DNA of 64,000 nt, taken from Impatiens glandulifera (lineage: Eukaryota; Streptophyta; Magnoliopsida; Ericales; Balsaminaceae). The stretch covers positions 141,165,913 to 141,229,912 of the forward strand of contig NC_061862.1 in assembly GCF_907164915.1 (NCBI RefSeq), given 5' to 3'. Shown piece after piece: positions 23,399-34,800 of this stretch. Both the position numbers and the translations under genes were made by a program. A model generated the notes under the pieces. It searched no databases. It was not told the origin of the DNA and worked only from the letters and a program-made list of their open reading frames with translations. How positions within the stretch are numbered: the stretch's first letter is position 1; every line of letters begins with the position of its first letter.

Positions 23399-24774
23399 CT
23401 AACTCACCACTTCACTAGATCTTTTCCAGGAATCCACATAGTTAGTTCCCTCATTTTCTTCGGTTAACGATTGAACTGTCTCCTTGAGCTTCTCATTCTC
23501 TAAGGATAGTTCAATTGGTTCATATACTGTGGTTCTGCTTGACTCACCAGCGGTACCACTTGACTCTTCAGTTTCGTATTTTGACCGGGTCGGTATAAGA
23601 GCAGACAAATTTTTGAACTCAGTGACCATGTCGTTGAGTGCAATAACTAAGTCTTCTTTTGTAAATTCTTCAAAAGAAAAATCGAATAACCCTTCTTCAT
23701 TTGCCATGAAACAAGTAACTCTTTCTTCGTCGTTTTCCGTGTCGGAGTAGGCCTAGTCGCTTCTACCATCAGATGCTATGAGTACCTTCTGGATTTCTTT
23801 TCCTTCACCGGTTTGCTGGTTGTTACTCCATTCACCTCTTTGGTAGTTCTCAGCCGGTTACCAGTCATCTGGTCTCGGTCTCTTGCATTCTGACCTGTAA
23901 TGACCCAAAGCATTGCAGTTAAAGCATCTTACATTGGATTTATCGACATAGTTATAATTAAAGTTGTTAGATGGTTGATTCTTCATCATGAATCTTCCGA
24001 ATTTTTGTGTTAGCATGGTCATCATGTCTTCACTGATCTGATTAGCGCTTTTGACAGGAACCGGAACGGCTGATACAGAAACCGCTGGTTCCATCGACGT
24101 CACTAGAGCTCTAGTTGCGGTTGATATTGCTACTTCGTCTTCAATCCGAGATTTCATCTCGAATTCGTAAGCTTTCAAGTCCTCAAACACGTCGTGCAGC
24201 TTCATCTACCCGAGATTGCTTGATTCCCTCATCACCATGGTCTTTATGTCACATGCACTTGACCACGTTGGTGAACCGCAACCAGAGATCTCAATGCTTT
24301 TACAATGATCTCCCAGTTTTCATATCTTTTTCCAAGTGTGTACAGCTCGTTGACCACGTTGGTGAACTGATCACTGAACTCCTTCATGTTCTCTCCTGGC
24401 TTCATCTTGATGTTCTCATACTTTTGAGTTGCCACCAAGATTTTATTCTCCTTAGTTCTTTCATTTCCCTCATAGATCTGAATGATAGTTTCCGAGGCTT
24501 CTTTTGCACTTTGACAATCTCTGGTTTTGTTGAACGTATTGTCGTCCACAGCTTTGAATATGTGTCTCATGCAATGGTTGTCCAGGCTTATTCTTCTCCT
24601 ATCTTCAGTCGTCGATACTTCTTTCTCCTTCTCAATCTTTATCGGTCCTTCCTTTAGGATGGTGCTCATTTCATCATCCAAACTGATCAGATGTATATAC
24701 ATCTGAACATTCCAGCCACTAAACGCTTCACTATTTAGCATGGGTGACCTATCGTTATGGGTCATGCTTCCCAT
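23399..24774 (-). pseudogene. Copia B gag (capsid and zinc knuckle)
   Basis: Begins MGSMTHNDRSPMLNSEAF at 24774, 30 bp after the PBS, then a UBN2-type capsid (KMKPGENMKEFSDQFTNVVN, LGKRYENWEIIVKALRSL) to a frameshift near 24244. Reading resumes at 24205 (LHDVFEDLKAYEFEM) and ends with the knuckle CFNCNALGHYRSEC (C-x2-C-x4-H-x4-C) near 23915. A short acidic segment (23399-23707) continues toward protease. It packages element RNA in a virus-like particle; broken by frameshifts. Confidence 0.85.
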
Positions 24775-24803
24775 CTCTTTCGGTTGCTTGAGTGTTAAGA
24801 TTC

Positions 24804-24818
24804 CTGCTCTGATACAAC
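24804..24818 (-). other. Primer-binding site of copia B (initiator tRNA-Met type)
   Basis: The minus strand reads TTGTATCAGAGCAGG, one base off the plant copia PBS TGGTATCAGAGC, two bases after the LTR end ...CCTAACA. This fixes the inner LTR edge at 24820. Confidence 0.85.
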
Positions 24819-24935
24819 TTGTTAGGATCGGGATCGCCGATAGGGGACCGGGGTCCGACTAAAGGTAAATCGCTTACAAACAACACACACAACACACTGG
24901 TACTAATCCAGTTAAAGATTAGAACCGCTCTTAAT

Positions 24936-25272
24936 ACTACACAGATTGTCACAGACTCTTGAACCGAGTTCAATGACGGAAATGTCTGTTTCAATCTGAA
25001 GCAACTCACACAATTCGGTTTGAAAGGTATAAGGAGAAGTCGGTTTGAATGAGGGGAAAGTCGGTTCGGCTAAGGGGAGTATAAGTTATTTTCGTTGAGA
25101 TAACACTACACAGATTGTCACAGACTCTTTAACCGAGTTCAAGGACGGAAATGTCTATTTCAATCTGAAGCAACTCACACAATTCGGTTTAAAAGGTATA
25201 AGGAGAAGTCGGTTTGAATGAGGGGAAAGTCGGTTCGGCTAAGGTGAGTATAAGTTATTTTCGTTGACATAA
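24936..25272. repeat. 169-bp tandem duplication within the LTR
   Basis: ACTACACAGATTGTCACAGA starts at 24936 and again at 25105. The copies differ at only a few positions, so the duplication is recent relative to the element. Confidence 0.9.
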
Positions 25273-26057
25273 TAGATATTTCGGTTCGGTTGGTTAGAGT
25301 AAATAAGCCGAAAAATAAAATGAAGAACAGAAGATAGGTTTTTATAGATGTTCGGAGTTGAATCTCCTACGTCACCGCTTCTTCTCAAACAGTGAGAAGG
25401 ATATTCACTAACTGGAATATTCAACAAACACACTCCGACCGAGTCTTATTTACTGCTCGTCGGTTACACCACTCACAAATGATATAATACTTTTACACAA
25501 GGTAAAATACACAAAGTTCTCGCAATTATATTTCAAAAAATTTCAAGGATTTCAATCGATATTCAGGATCGTGCGTAAAATTCTTCTCGTTGTAAAATTA
25601 GGAAATCCGTATGAATGTCAAGCGTATGTGGAAAAATTGCTCTCTTCTTTAGCACATTTGAGCTTCTATTTATATGAAAAATATGACAACGGTCATATTT
25701 TTCATTCTCAACTGGATTGGTCATCTGAAGCCGTGCCGGTCAGAGACAGGTAGCGTACATGTCTTGCTATTTTGGACACATGGAAGACATGCATTAGCCG
25801 GCCACCTGTGTCAGAAGATGCTTGTAATCTTGGATAATCAGTGATCATTCCTTTTGCTGCATGTTTCTGATTCAGATCCTTCTTCTCTGTATTTCCAAGA
25901 AATATCTTTATCATTTTATTACGTCATCTTCACAGATTTCATCACTTTGAATAATTTCTCGTTGGCCTTAAGATATTAGATATATTGAGCTAGTCGGAAA
26001 TCATACTTCATATGATTTACATCTCAGCCGATCCGGTGAGAGGAGTTGGATCGATTT

Positions 26058-26246
26058 ACTTGATTATGTCCGGATCCTTGAGACAGAATGCTTCAATCGG
26101 TCCGGTGCGACTTGAATTGTACTTGATTATGTCCGGATCCTTGAGACATAATGCTTCAACCGGTCCGGTGCGGCTCGAGATGTACTTGATTATGTTCGGA
26201 TCCTTGAGACAAGATGCCTCAACTGGTCCAGTGCGGCTTGAGTTGT
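26058..26246. repeat. Three 63-bp tandem repeats within the LTR
   Basis: Units at 26058, 26121 and 26184 each begin ACTTGATTATGTCCGGATCC (third unit with T for C) and contain CGGTCCGGTGCGRCTYGA. The 63-bp length keeps a frame open, which makes a spurious 84-codon ORF. The LTR upstream (U3) position suggests a promoter or enhancer repeat. Confidence 0.9.
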
Positions 26247-26320
26247 ACTTGTACGAGAAAGTTTGAGACTGATTAAGTTCTTTGGCCGGTTTAAAATTAA
26301 CTTACTTAATTTTTCTAACA

Positions 26321-26504
26321 ATTTCTCTCTTTTTGATTATTTAGAATAAATATTCAAAACTTGTAATTGTTGGCCGGTTTTAAAATTTAACTTACTTAAT
26401 TTTCTAACATAATTCTTTCGGATTTGGATTAATCAACACAACGACTTCTACAACCTCTTAGTTAAAAAATTTATTGCGACATAAAAATTAATATGTAAAA
26501 AACG
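26321..26504. other. Flank with a second copy of the copia B LTR terminus
   Basis: 26373-26409 repeats the LTR edge at 26284-26320 (GGCCGGTTT...CTTACTTAATTT...TCTAACA). No gene. Confidence 0.7.
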
Positions 26505-27349
26505 TACGATAGGGCTGTAAATGAGTCGAGTCGAGCTCGGACCAGCTTGAGCTCGAGCTCGACTCGAACGAGTTAATAAATTTGAGCTCGAGCTCGACTC
26601 GACTCGACTATTTACTTATAAGTTCGGCTCAACTCGAAAAGTTTGAACTAAAATTAAATTTCCAAACCCATGCTTGAGCTCGAACTCGAACCAAAATTTA
26701 TTTTCAATATGAAAATATAAAACTTTCATGCATATTCAAAATTGAAAAAATTAAACAATTATATCTATTCAAAATTTCAAAAAACATGATAGTCCAAAAA
26801 CATTAAACTATTATTACTAATCAAAATTCTAAAACCTAAAATTCCAAAATAAAAATACAAAATTATATAAATTTTTTTGAACAGTCAATATATTTATCTT
26901 TTTTTAAGTGACATTCTTCAATTATAGTATACGTACAACTACCTACATTCAATAATATAAAATATTTAAGGTTAAAAGTTATTAATATAAAAAATAAATG
27001 TTAAAACAAATAACTAAAATTTAACTTACATTAAGAGTTACATAGTGACAAAAGAAACTCGACATGTTTTCTATTAAATATTATTATATATATTTGAATT
27101 ATTTAGGTGCAAGTATGATAAAAGTCTATTAACTTTTTTATAAAAAGAATCTAATTATTGTTTTATATATTATAATATATTATTAATCTTGTAAGTTCAT
27201 TTTTTCTCCTCACATATTATTTATAATATATATTAATCTTTTTTTATATCTTCATATTATATATAAAATATATACTAAATTTTTTTATTATATATAATAT
27301 ATTATTATTTTTTATCTCTTTCAATATTATATATACTATATTAACATTT

Positions 27350-27530
27350 TTTTATCTATTTCAATATTAAATATAATATACTAATTATTATATCCCTATA
27401 TTTATCTTTTTTTATCTCTTTCAATATTATATATAATATACTAATTATTATATTCCTATATTTATCTTTTTTTATCTCTTTCAATATTATATATAATATA
27501 CTAATTATTATATCCCTATATTTATCCAAT
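27350..27530. repeat. Three ~62-bp tandem repeats in the left arm of the hAT element
   Basis: Units read TCTTTCAATATTATATATAA then TACTAATTATTATATCCCTA, at about 27357, 27416 and 27476. They lengthen the left arm relative to the right. Confidence 0.85.
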
Positions 27531-27589
27531 AATTTGACTCCCTTAAATATATACTAAAACATTTCAACTCACATTAAAAAACCTCATCC

Positions 27590-29990
27590 TCCTCGGAAGA
27601 GAGAGAAAAAAGCTCAAAAGATTTAAAAGTAAGTGCGATCGCCAAAGGCCACATGACACAATCGGCACGATTTTGTCTTGCGCCGTAAATCATCAAATCA
27701 GTATTGGAATCACCATTGATTACAGGAAGCGCGACCAGGACAAGCGACACAACACGATCGGCACGGGCGACACAATAGATCCAAGCGTCATAGCACAATC
27801 GGCAATAGCGACATGATATAGTCTTGCATCGTAAGTTAGTCATTAAGTGTTGATAGTCTAGGGTTTATTTTGCATTTGTAAGCACCGCTTGAATTTGCCA
27901 TCGATTGTAGTTTATTTGTGATCATCTCTTAGAGTTTCTACAATTACCCTATTTTTTTACTCAATTTCTTTCACCATGGGAAATGGGAAAAAAAGTTATA
28001 AATTTAAAGAAATAAGTGAGTTTATTCTAGAAGAAATTAAGAATGTTGTAGAAAAAGAGATGTAGAGTATAGTTGATAAATTTATAAAAAAAACAAGAAA
28101 AAATCAATGTTAAATAAACAGATCCTACAGAAATTCCGGTAGAAAAAAAGGCAAGAAAACAGGGCTATAAAGAAGGAGTATGGAAAGTTGATTATAATTA
28201 AAGAGCTAACATGTTTGGTCTTAAAAATTAGATTATCAAACTCCTGATGCATGCTAAGAAGAGAGAAATTAAAATCAATAAAGAGAAATATCAACAAATA
28301 ATAGTCCAACTCAATATTCATATATTATTTTCAGAACTAGAATTTCCTGAATAAAGAAGAATATGAGGAGATAGTTAAATAGTCAGTTGATGCAATGAAG
28401 GATCTTATGAAGTCTCCAAAATTCAAGATTTACGCTATCATGAATAATTCAACATGGAAAGTCAACGAGGTATGGAAGAATAAAGCAGAAAAGAAATCTG
28501 AAATCATGCCTATAAGGAAAAGTATACTTGGAGATATCCAAAGAAAGATAAAGTTACTCAACTCTCCTTTTGAACTCAAACTGCCTTCTAATGTAGAGAA
28601 AAAATATATTGAAGACTGGGAGTATGTGGTGGTTAAAAACTTTATTGGAAAAATAGAGTATCATTCCCAACTACCAAAGAGGCTCTAATTAAATAGTGGA
28701 GAGAAAAAGGGCTTTAAAAAGGATTTGCAATCATACATGACATCTACTTCCTAAAGTTTAAAAAGGGCTCAAATCTGAAAGAAATCCTGAAGAAATGGCA
28801 AACTTGCATATGATCAAATTGTATAAATCTGGAAAAGTGATCGAAAGAGATGAATCTACATAACAACCTAAAGAAAACAGTACATATTTTGTTCAAGCTC
28901 TAGAACATTCCATCTCACATGTACAATGCTGAAGAAATTAGTCATTTTGTATATATAATTGGGAAACCATTATATAAGAACTCAATAACTAAAGGAGGGG
29001 AGCACATGTCATTTGCTAGAATTAACACTAAAGTGCATCATAGAAGTGTCCTACCAATAAAAATGACAGTTCTTGATAGAAATGGAAAGCACAATGTCAT
29101 GGAGATCTCATATGAATAGAAAACCAATTATGTGTTCTTTCTGTAACACTTTCCTACACAATAAATGTGATCAAGTTAAAGAAGAAGAGTAGAAAAAACA
29201 TTAAACTAGGAAGTAGAAAATAAAAAGAAGGAAATAAAGGAAGCTAAACTCAAAGATCAAATAGTTGTAGAAAAAAACAAGAAAGATTTTGGGAAAAAAA
29301 TATTGAAGGAAAGAATGTAAAGGGAATTAAGGTGAAGAAAAAAATAAAATTTAATATATTACAAAGGATCATGATGAAAATGGAATATGAACCTCAAGTT
29401 TTTGTTGAGGAAACTTAAGAGGAAGACACCCATAATTTCAAATCTGAAATAGAGAGTTTTAAATCCAATAAAAAAATTCTATAACAGATGTGAATTCTAA
29501 AGCTGAAGCCAAAGATAAGGAAGACAAGAACACATAAATTCAAGTTGAAGATAATAAAGTTAAAAGCCTGAAATTCTCATAAATAATTCTTTATACTAAA
29601 TTAGAACGGGCTCGTACAAAGTGAGAAATCAAAATAAGAAACAAAAAAATTTATCATCGTCTTCAATACAATCTCCTTTCTTCGTTAGAGTAAGGGGACG
29701 AGGTAGATGAAAAGGAAAAGGAAAATAAAGGGGAAGAAGATCTCTCAATGAAAATTGAAGGCATGCAAAAATATCAAGCTGAGATAGTTAGGTTTGAATG
29801 TATTCTTTTCTGTTTGTAAACTCTATTTTTTTAGAATGTATGAATGCTACTAATCAAGTTTTTTAAGGTTTTTTGATTATCATCCTTAATCATAGCTAGA
29901 GTTTGTCTAGCTTTGATTTCTTACCCTCCCACTTTTGGAATTTTAATGAAATGGTTCCAACCGTTTTATAATAAAAAAAATATTGGAAAA
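27590..29990 (+). mobile_element. ORF1-only LINE ('half-LINE') nested in the hAT element
   Basis: A 5' region with ACACGATCGGCACG-like repeats (27640-27820) is followed by a degenerate ORF1 (about 27976-29780). After a Lys/Glu-rich tail comes a LINE-type 3' end, TTTTAATGAAATGGTTCCAA, then CCGTTTTATAATAAAAAAAA at about 29965-29985. No endonuclease or RT lies between ORF1 and the tail. The tail resembles that of the ORF2-bearing LINE copies (TTTTTAATGAAATGACG..CGTTTTT), so this unit may have been moved in trans. Confidence 0.65.
27976..29780 (+). pseudogene. LINE ORF1 relic (DUF4283-type RNA-binding protein)
   Basis: Begins ATGGGAAATGGGAAAAAAAG at 27976. Open pieces include 28395-28688 (MKDLMKSPKFKIYAIMNNST, FNSPFELKLPSNVEKKYI-like wording) and 28919-29119 (EEISHFVYIIGKPLYKNSIT, MSFARINTKVH). 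These align in order with the better-kept ORF1 at 35285-36250, whose C-terminal half is the DUF4283 domain of plant LINE ORF1 proteins. A knuckle-like CSFCNTFLHNKC follows near 29128, then a Lys/Glu-rich tail. ORF1 proteins bind element RNA. Stops and frameshifts throughout. Confidence 0.65.
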
Positions 29991-30636
29991 GATAAAAAAA
30001 GGTTAATATATTATATATAATAAAAAATTAAACAAAATTAATATATATTTTATATATAATATGAAGAGATAAAAAAAGGTTAATATATATTATATATAAG
30101 ATTTTGAGAGAAAATAAATTTACAAGATTAATAATATATAAAAAAATCAAAATATTTTTGCTATAAATAATTGATAGATTTTTATTATACTTGCACCAAA
30201 ATAATTCAAATATATATAATAATATTTAATAGAAAACAGGTCGGATTTCTTTTGTCAGTATCTAACTCTTAAAATAAGTTAAATTCAGTTATTTGTTTTA
30301 ACATTAATTTTTTTTATATAAATAATTTTTAAGCTTAAACATTTCATATTATTGAATGCATATAGTTTTATACATGTGCTAAACTTGAAAAACGTGACTT
30401 AAAAAATATAACTAACCAGCCCGCTGAAGCTTAGTTCGAGCTCGGCTCAAGCTCGGATAGAACTCGATCAAAATCAATCTCAAGTCGAACTTTGAACAAA
30501 CGGCTCGCGGACAACTCATGAGTGTCTTGACTCATTTGCAACCCTACGATAGCCCTACAATAGAGTATACTGTTTTTTCTAATATCTATGTTTAACTAAA
30601 TTAAGTTTTTATCTAAATTTTATTGACACCTTAGTT

Positions 30637-30752
30637 TCATGTGTTATGACTTTATCATACAATATATGTCTTCAAGCGCATACCATCTCCATGTTTTTTC
30701 CTACAAGAAGACTCCAACAAGAAGACCCATTTTCACCATATTTGTTTTTTAA
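30637..30752 (+). mobile_element. LINE RT scrap
   Basis: Plus strand reads MFFPTRRLQQEDPFSPYLF, matching the R-G-L-R-Q-G-D-P-L-S-P-Y-L-F motif of plant LINE RTs. Only this motif survives. The same TTTTCACCATATTT edge recurs at about 48795, at the start of zinc-finger unit 3, so the fragment's end was copied with the unit. Confidence 0.65.
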
Positions 30753-30984
30753 TAATTTTACTTTATATTTTATTTTATTATACTTGAATAAATATTATAA
30801 TAAGATATATAATATCAAAATATATATTTTATTGATTTTATAATGATTAGGTATTCTTACAAAATAACTAATAATTTATAAATATGATAATATATATATA
30901 AAAAACTATGATTAAGTAAAATCTTGTAATTAAAATAAATGTATACAATATATAAGTAATGGTTTTATACAATTATACAAATAT

Positions 30985-32606
30985 AAGTTTGTAAAAATCT
31001 GACGAAACAATGTAGGACATCTTCAATATCATGGGCATCAAGGAAGGTAGCTTTTCCGTAAGGTACTTGGGAATTCTATTAACCGCGAAGCAGATCGAGA
31101 TCTCACACTGCAATTCACTGATAGAAAAGGTAAAAAACACGATATATGGCTGGGCAGCGAAAAAAATTTCTAATGCAGGGAGGATCAAACTTATCAAAAC
31201 CGTGGTTATGAGCATAGTTAGCTACTGGGCAAATCAGATGGTCATTCTGAAGAAGGTAATGAAGGAGCTCGACACGCTGATGAGGAACTTTATATGGGAC
31301 AATAGCGGAAGAAGAGGAAAGTAAGTCAAATGGACCACTCTCTACAAACCGAAGGACGAGGGAGGCATCGGCTTGAAGAATTGTATCTAGTGGAACAAAG
31401 ATATCACCTTTAAGCATCTATGGGTTTTGGAGCACAATCAGGAGTCACTATGGATCAAATGGGTGCATACAAAGTTTATGAAATACAAAACCAGCATCTA
31501 GACCTGCAAAATTCATGAAGGTATGAGCTGGTCTCTGAAAAATATTCTTAAACTAAGAGGCGATATTGCAGATCTTTATGACATCCGTTTAGGAGACGGG
31601 AAAGACACTCTATTCTGGCACAACCCCTAGTTCGAAAACCAGCCTATCATCCACAAGGAGGAGTTTCAAAATATCCGTATCAGAAGGGACTTCGCAGAAG
31701 CGAACATCAGATATATTAAAGATGGGAATTGAGACCCACTCTTGAGAAGAAATCCAAAAGGACAGAGGATACTTGAGCATATAAGTAACATACAGCTACA
31801 CAACATACCAGACATTCATGAATGGAAAGCTGAGGACAATGAGAAGCTAGTATCGAAGAAAATATGGGAGGTAACCCGGAAAAAGCGTAGAAAGTAGAGT
31901 GGGATCCTTTTGTATGGTCACCGAAGATTATCCCTCGACACTAGTTCATCCTTTGGCTTGCCTTCTGGGAAAGACTCAGCACTCATGATCGTATCAGTAA
32001 GTATATGAGCATCCCGGACGCGAGCTGTCTTCTATGTAGAGGAAATGAAGAGACCATAAATCACATATTCACGAGCTACTTTATTACTTCGGAGCTTTAG
32101 GACAGATTCTATAAAAGCCTAGAGCTAATCAGTTTCTCGAGTGAATGGAATGAAATCAAAGAAGTGACACTACTCAAAGCCAAGAGAAATAGATTTGCAA
32201 CAAGCGTGTTCAAGTGCGGCTTTGAAGTAGTGGTATATAACATTTGGCAAGAACGGAATGCAAGGGTATATGGCAGAACCCGCACAACGTTAAAGAGTTA
32301 TAGAAAGATATTGTATCATATTGCAGCGCCCTCGCGTGAATGTGGAGAAGAATTCCAAGCACGGAGCAGAACTAGAATATCTGTAGGAACTGGAGTTTAC
32401 TGTTTTTTGAACTCACTGGAATTGAAAACATTGTAATCAGATAATTCATTTACGTTTTTAGATTTTTAGCTTTTATTCAGAATGTTACGACTTCAAAATC
32501 ATTTTAGCCTGTCTAGAATGATCTCTTAAACTCGTGGTTTTTTCCTGTTTTGGGGAGTTTTTAATGAAATTACGTTATGTCGTTTTTAAAAAAAAAAGTT
32601 TGTAAA
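30985..32606 (+). mobile_element. LINE copy B with target-site duplication
   Basis: Element about 30996-32595, flanked by AAGTTTGTAAA at 30985-30995 and 32596-32606. It starts inside RT (FNIMGIKEG near 31019; RYLGILLTAKQIEI), then MVILKKVMKELDTLMRNFIW, a DIRLGDGKDTLFWH-like segment near 31580, the zinc-binding region (SCLLCRGNEETINHIF near 32020) and YNIWQERNARVYGRTR near 32240, ending in TTTTTAATGAAATTACG and poly-A. 5'-truncated, with stops. Same family as copies A, C and D, opposite strand. Confidence 0.88.
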
Positions 32607-33631
32607 TACTTAATATATTTAAACATTGTTAGATTGTTAGAATAGTTGATATTAACTTAAACATTTTCTCTTTAATATTGAATAGATTGATGTTTTAATG
32701 TAAATTCAGTTTACTTAGATATTTTTTTTAATATTGAAATCAAATATGTTGAATTAATAAAACAAATAGGTTAAACATATTATAAAAAATTTCTTTAATT
32801 TGAATACATATTCTATTCAAACATTGTTACAATAGTTTATATATTAACTCAAACATTTTTTTTATTAAACAGATTGATGTATTATTGTAGTTTCACTTTT
32901 TTAACTTAAAAATAATTCTATGAATGAAATCAAATCAAATAGATTTAATATTATCTCAATTGTTATAAGTATCATATCAAACGAATCTCGGAGATAACAC
33001 AAGCCAAATGAATCCCAAACATGGATTTGGTTTTAAATAAAGTAAATATTTTGATAGTTATTTTTTTTTTTTTGAAAAGGAGTTACATTGATTTATAAAT
33101 TTTATTGAGACGAAATTAAAATGTTAGAAATATATAACTTTTCAGTGATTTTGTAAGTCAAAAAAGCATTCATTTGTATTCATATTTCTCCTATATTCCG
33201 AGAAAGAAAATCTGGGCTAAATATATCAAAATAATTTTCTTTAATTATATTTTGATATTCAAATTAATATAGTTTATAGTAAAAGGCAATAATTATAAAT
33301 TTATACAACATATAATTTATAAAAGATATCAAAGTAAATTCACAAGGATATTTAGATTGATATAAATTAAATGTTCTATATTCAATTCTTACTAGAAATT
33401 TAAAAAATCATCTTTAAAAGTTAGTTATATATAATAAATTAATGATATTTTTCTATAAACTTTAAAAGTTAGTTATATATAATAAATTAATGATATTTTT
33501 CTAAAAATATGATACAATAATGTTCTTTATATATATATATAGTACAAAATCAAAAAATGATTTAGGGAATATGATTTGTCTCAACTTTATCATATTTATA
33601 TATATTTTAAATTTAATTAATTAACTTTTAT

Positions 33632-33872
33632 TGATAGGAAAGTTGACCATTCATTAAATGTAAAATAAAAATCATTAAATACATATATAATATAAAGAAA
33701 TAAAGCATTTAGAGTATATCCTAATTCATTACTATAAGATTTGTGTAATTCATTACATTTATAGCTATATAGAAGCGTTGATATTATAATATATTATATA
33801 TATTATCATCCCAGAACTATTATCTCATCTTTCAAATATATTTGTTTTCTCTACAAGGTTTACTAGTTCAAA
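33632..33872 (+). promoter_or_regulatory. Proximal promoter of zinc-finger gene 2
   Basis: GATAGGAAAGTTGACCATTC with the W-box core TTGACC at 33643-33648, 230 bp before the ATG. TATTATATATATTATCATCC near 33790 may hold the TATA box. The leader ACTATTATCTCATCTTTCAA is shared with copies 1 and 3. Confidence 0.5.
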
Positions 33873-34433
33873 ATGTCTCAAAACTTTGTAAGCATTTTAG
33901 ATATATACGAGAAAATAATTTTATCATGTAATCTTTGTAATAAGGAGTCTCTAAATGCTAAAGAGCATGTTAACCATTATCGAATGGCACATGGAGTCGA
34001 CAACAATGTCTCCCTACAAGATGGCCGCATGATGGATCTTCATCGTTTTTGTACGGAAGCTGTTTCAGATTCAAATCCTCAGACGAACAGTAGTTCGGTA
34101 CAAATTGCATCCAATCAGAGAAACGCATTGTTTGACATGAGGTATAAAGGAAAGAGAAGTTCGTCATATAACCATCAACCTTCGTTATCTAGTATGCGAT
34201 ATAATCATCATCGATCATTATCTGCAATACCCACAATCGCTAAACAAAATATTTCCCCAAGTTTGCGAATGCTATTGTCAACTCATAATTTTTCATCTAC
34301 GATCGTCGAAAATTGTGATAGTAATAACCCTACGAAGTCATTTATCAACAAATTGGATCGACCTATAAAGATGTTCAACCAAGATAAAGACAAAGAAGAA
34401 ACGGAGATGCTAGATTTAACCTTGAAGCTCTAA
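33873..34433 (+). CDS. Single C2H2 zinc-finger protein with C-terminal EAR motif, copy 2
   Basis: Intact 186-residue ORF, four residues shorter than copies 1 and 3 because of a gap just before the finger. The finger keeps the four ligands (Cys19, Cys22, His35, His40), but the core position four residues after the second Cys is Ser instead of Phe (CNLCNKESLNAKEHVNHYRM). That Phe normally packs the fold, so this copy may fold less well. The C-terminus is again LDLTLKL (180-186). The basic middle, with MRYNHHRSLSAIPTIAKQ, matches the other copies. Expected role, by family layout, is a nuclear repressor. It lies between LINE copy B upstream and a copia LTR remnant downstream. Start chosen by identity of MSQNFVSI and its leader with the other copies. 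Confidence 0.78.
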   Translation: MSQNFVSILDIYEKIILSCNLCNKESLNAKEHVNHYRMAHGVDNNVSLQDGRMMDLHRFCTEAVSDSNPQTNSSSVQIASNQRNALFDMRYKGKRSSSYNHQPSLSSMRYNHHRSLSAIPTIAKQNISPSLRMLLSTHNFSSTIVENCDSNNPTKSFINKLDRPIKMFNQDKDKEETEMLDLTLKL

Positions 34434-34680
34434 GAAACGAGACAAATGTTTATTTCTTTCCTTAATTTCATTTTATTACTCAATATTGTTTTGTAGTAAT
34501 TCTATGTTTTTATAATTTATAATATTTTGGGATGAACTATTTTCTTATAAAAAATTATTGTATCATTTATTATTTATACTATATGGTTGTTGTGTTTTCG
34601 TCTTTAGTAAATAAATTATTCATTAATTGTTAATATTTTTTTTTATAAATGTAATGAAAACTTTGAGAAGACAATATTGA

Positions 34681-34800
34681 TAAAAGAACATCTATTTTAG
34701 TGTCACCTTTATAAACCTATCAATATTAAATCAACTAATCAAGAAACTAAATATAAACACACACGGATTTTAGTGTGAAAAACCTTTCAAGAAAAAGTAA
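34681..34800 (-). repeat. Copia C LTR remnant downstream of gene 2
   Basis: TCTATTTTAGTGTCACCTTT to GTGAAAAACCTTTCAAG matches the 3' LTR end downstream of gene 3 (52420-52545) and the 5' LTR at 56720-56850. It sits at the same distance from the gene as in unit 3. Confidence 0.75.

Larger units (their letters stand above)
19090..26320 (-). mobile_element. Ty1/copia retrotransposon B, SIRE/Maximus-like, 3' end lost
   Basis: The minus-strand element runs from a 1.5-kb 5' LTR (24820-26320) through PBS, gag, protease, integrase, RT and RNase H. Pol ends with ADIFTKPL at about 19875-19852. About 750 bp of non-coding 3' region follows to 19090; no 3' LTR is present before LINE copy A. The SIRE-like assignment rests on RT wording ([20 protein letters not shown]), the long LTR and the long 3' region. 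The polyprotein, normally one frame, is broken by several stops and frameshifts. Confidence 0.85.
24820..26320 (-). repeat. 5' LTR of copia B
   Basis: The minus strand starts TGTTAGAAAAATTAAG at 26320 and ends CCTAACA at 24820, giving matched TGTTAG/CTAACA ends. It holds two internal tandem repeats (24936-25272 and 26058-26246). The outer edge is ambiguous because the first ~37 bp of the LTR recur at 26373-26409, again ending in ...CTAACA on the plus strand. Confidence 0.8.
26505..30552. mobile_element. hAT-type DNA transposon with long inverted arms and 8-bp target duplication
   Basis: TACGATAG is repeated exactly at 26505-26512 and 30545-30552. Between them the ends are inverted: GGCTGTAAATGAGTCGAG on the left and the reverse complement GGGTTGCAAATGAGTCAAG on the right. 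The arms go on inward, with GAGCTCG-rich segments, the ATTCAAATATATATAATAAT block near 27085 and 30210, and ATATTATATATAATAT repeats, for about 550-850 bp. An 8-bp duplication and (T)AGGG-like ends fit hAT. No transposase is visible; the centre holds a LINE-derived insert. Confidence 0.8.
30753..34680 (+). repeat. Segmental duplication unit 2
   Basis: Collinear with units 1 and 3 from about 30753, interrupted by LINE copy B (30996-32595), through the gene, to AAAACTTTGAGAAGACA at about 34659-34675, where a copia LTR remnant begins. Confidence 0.85.

Noticed and set aside
24115..24657. 180-codon plus-strand ORF
   Set aside because: Antisense shadow of copia B gag; no domain.
26058..26246. CRISPR-like array
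   Set aside because: Three whole-unit 63-bp tandem repeats inside a retrotransposon LTR, without unique spacers.
26012..26266. 84-codon repetitive protein
   Set aside because: The frame stays open only because the LTR repeat is 63 bp long.
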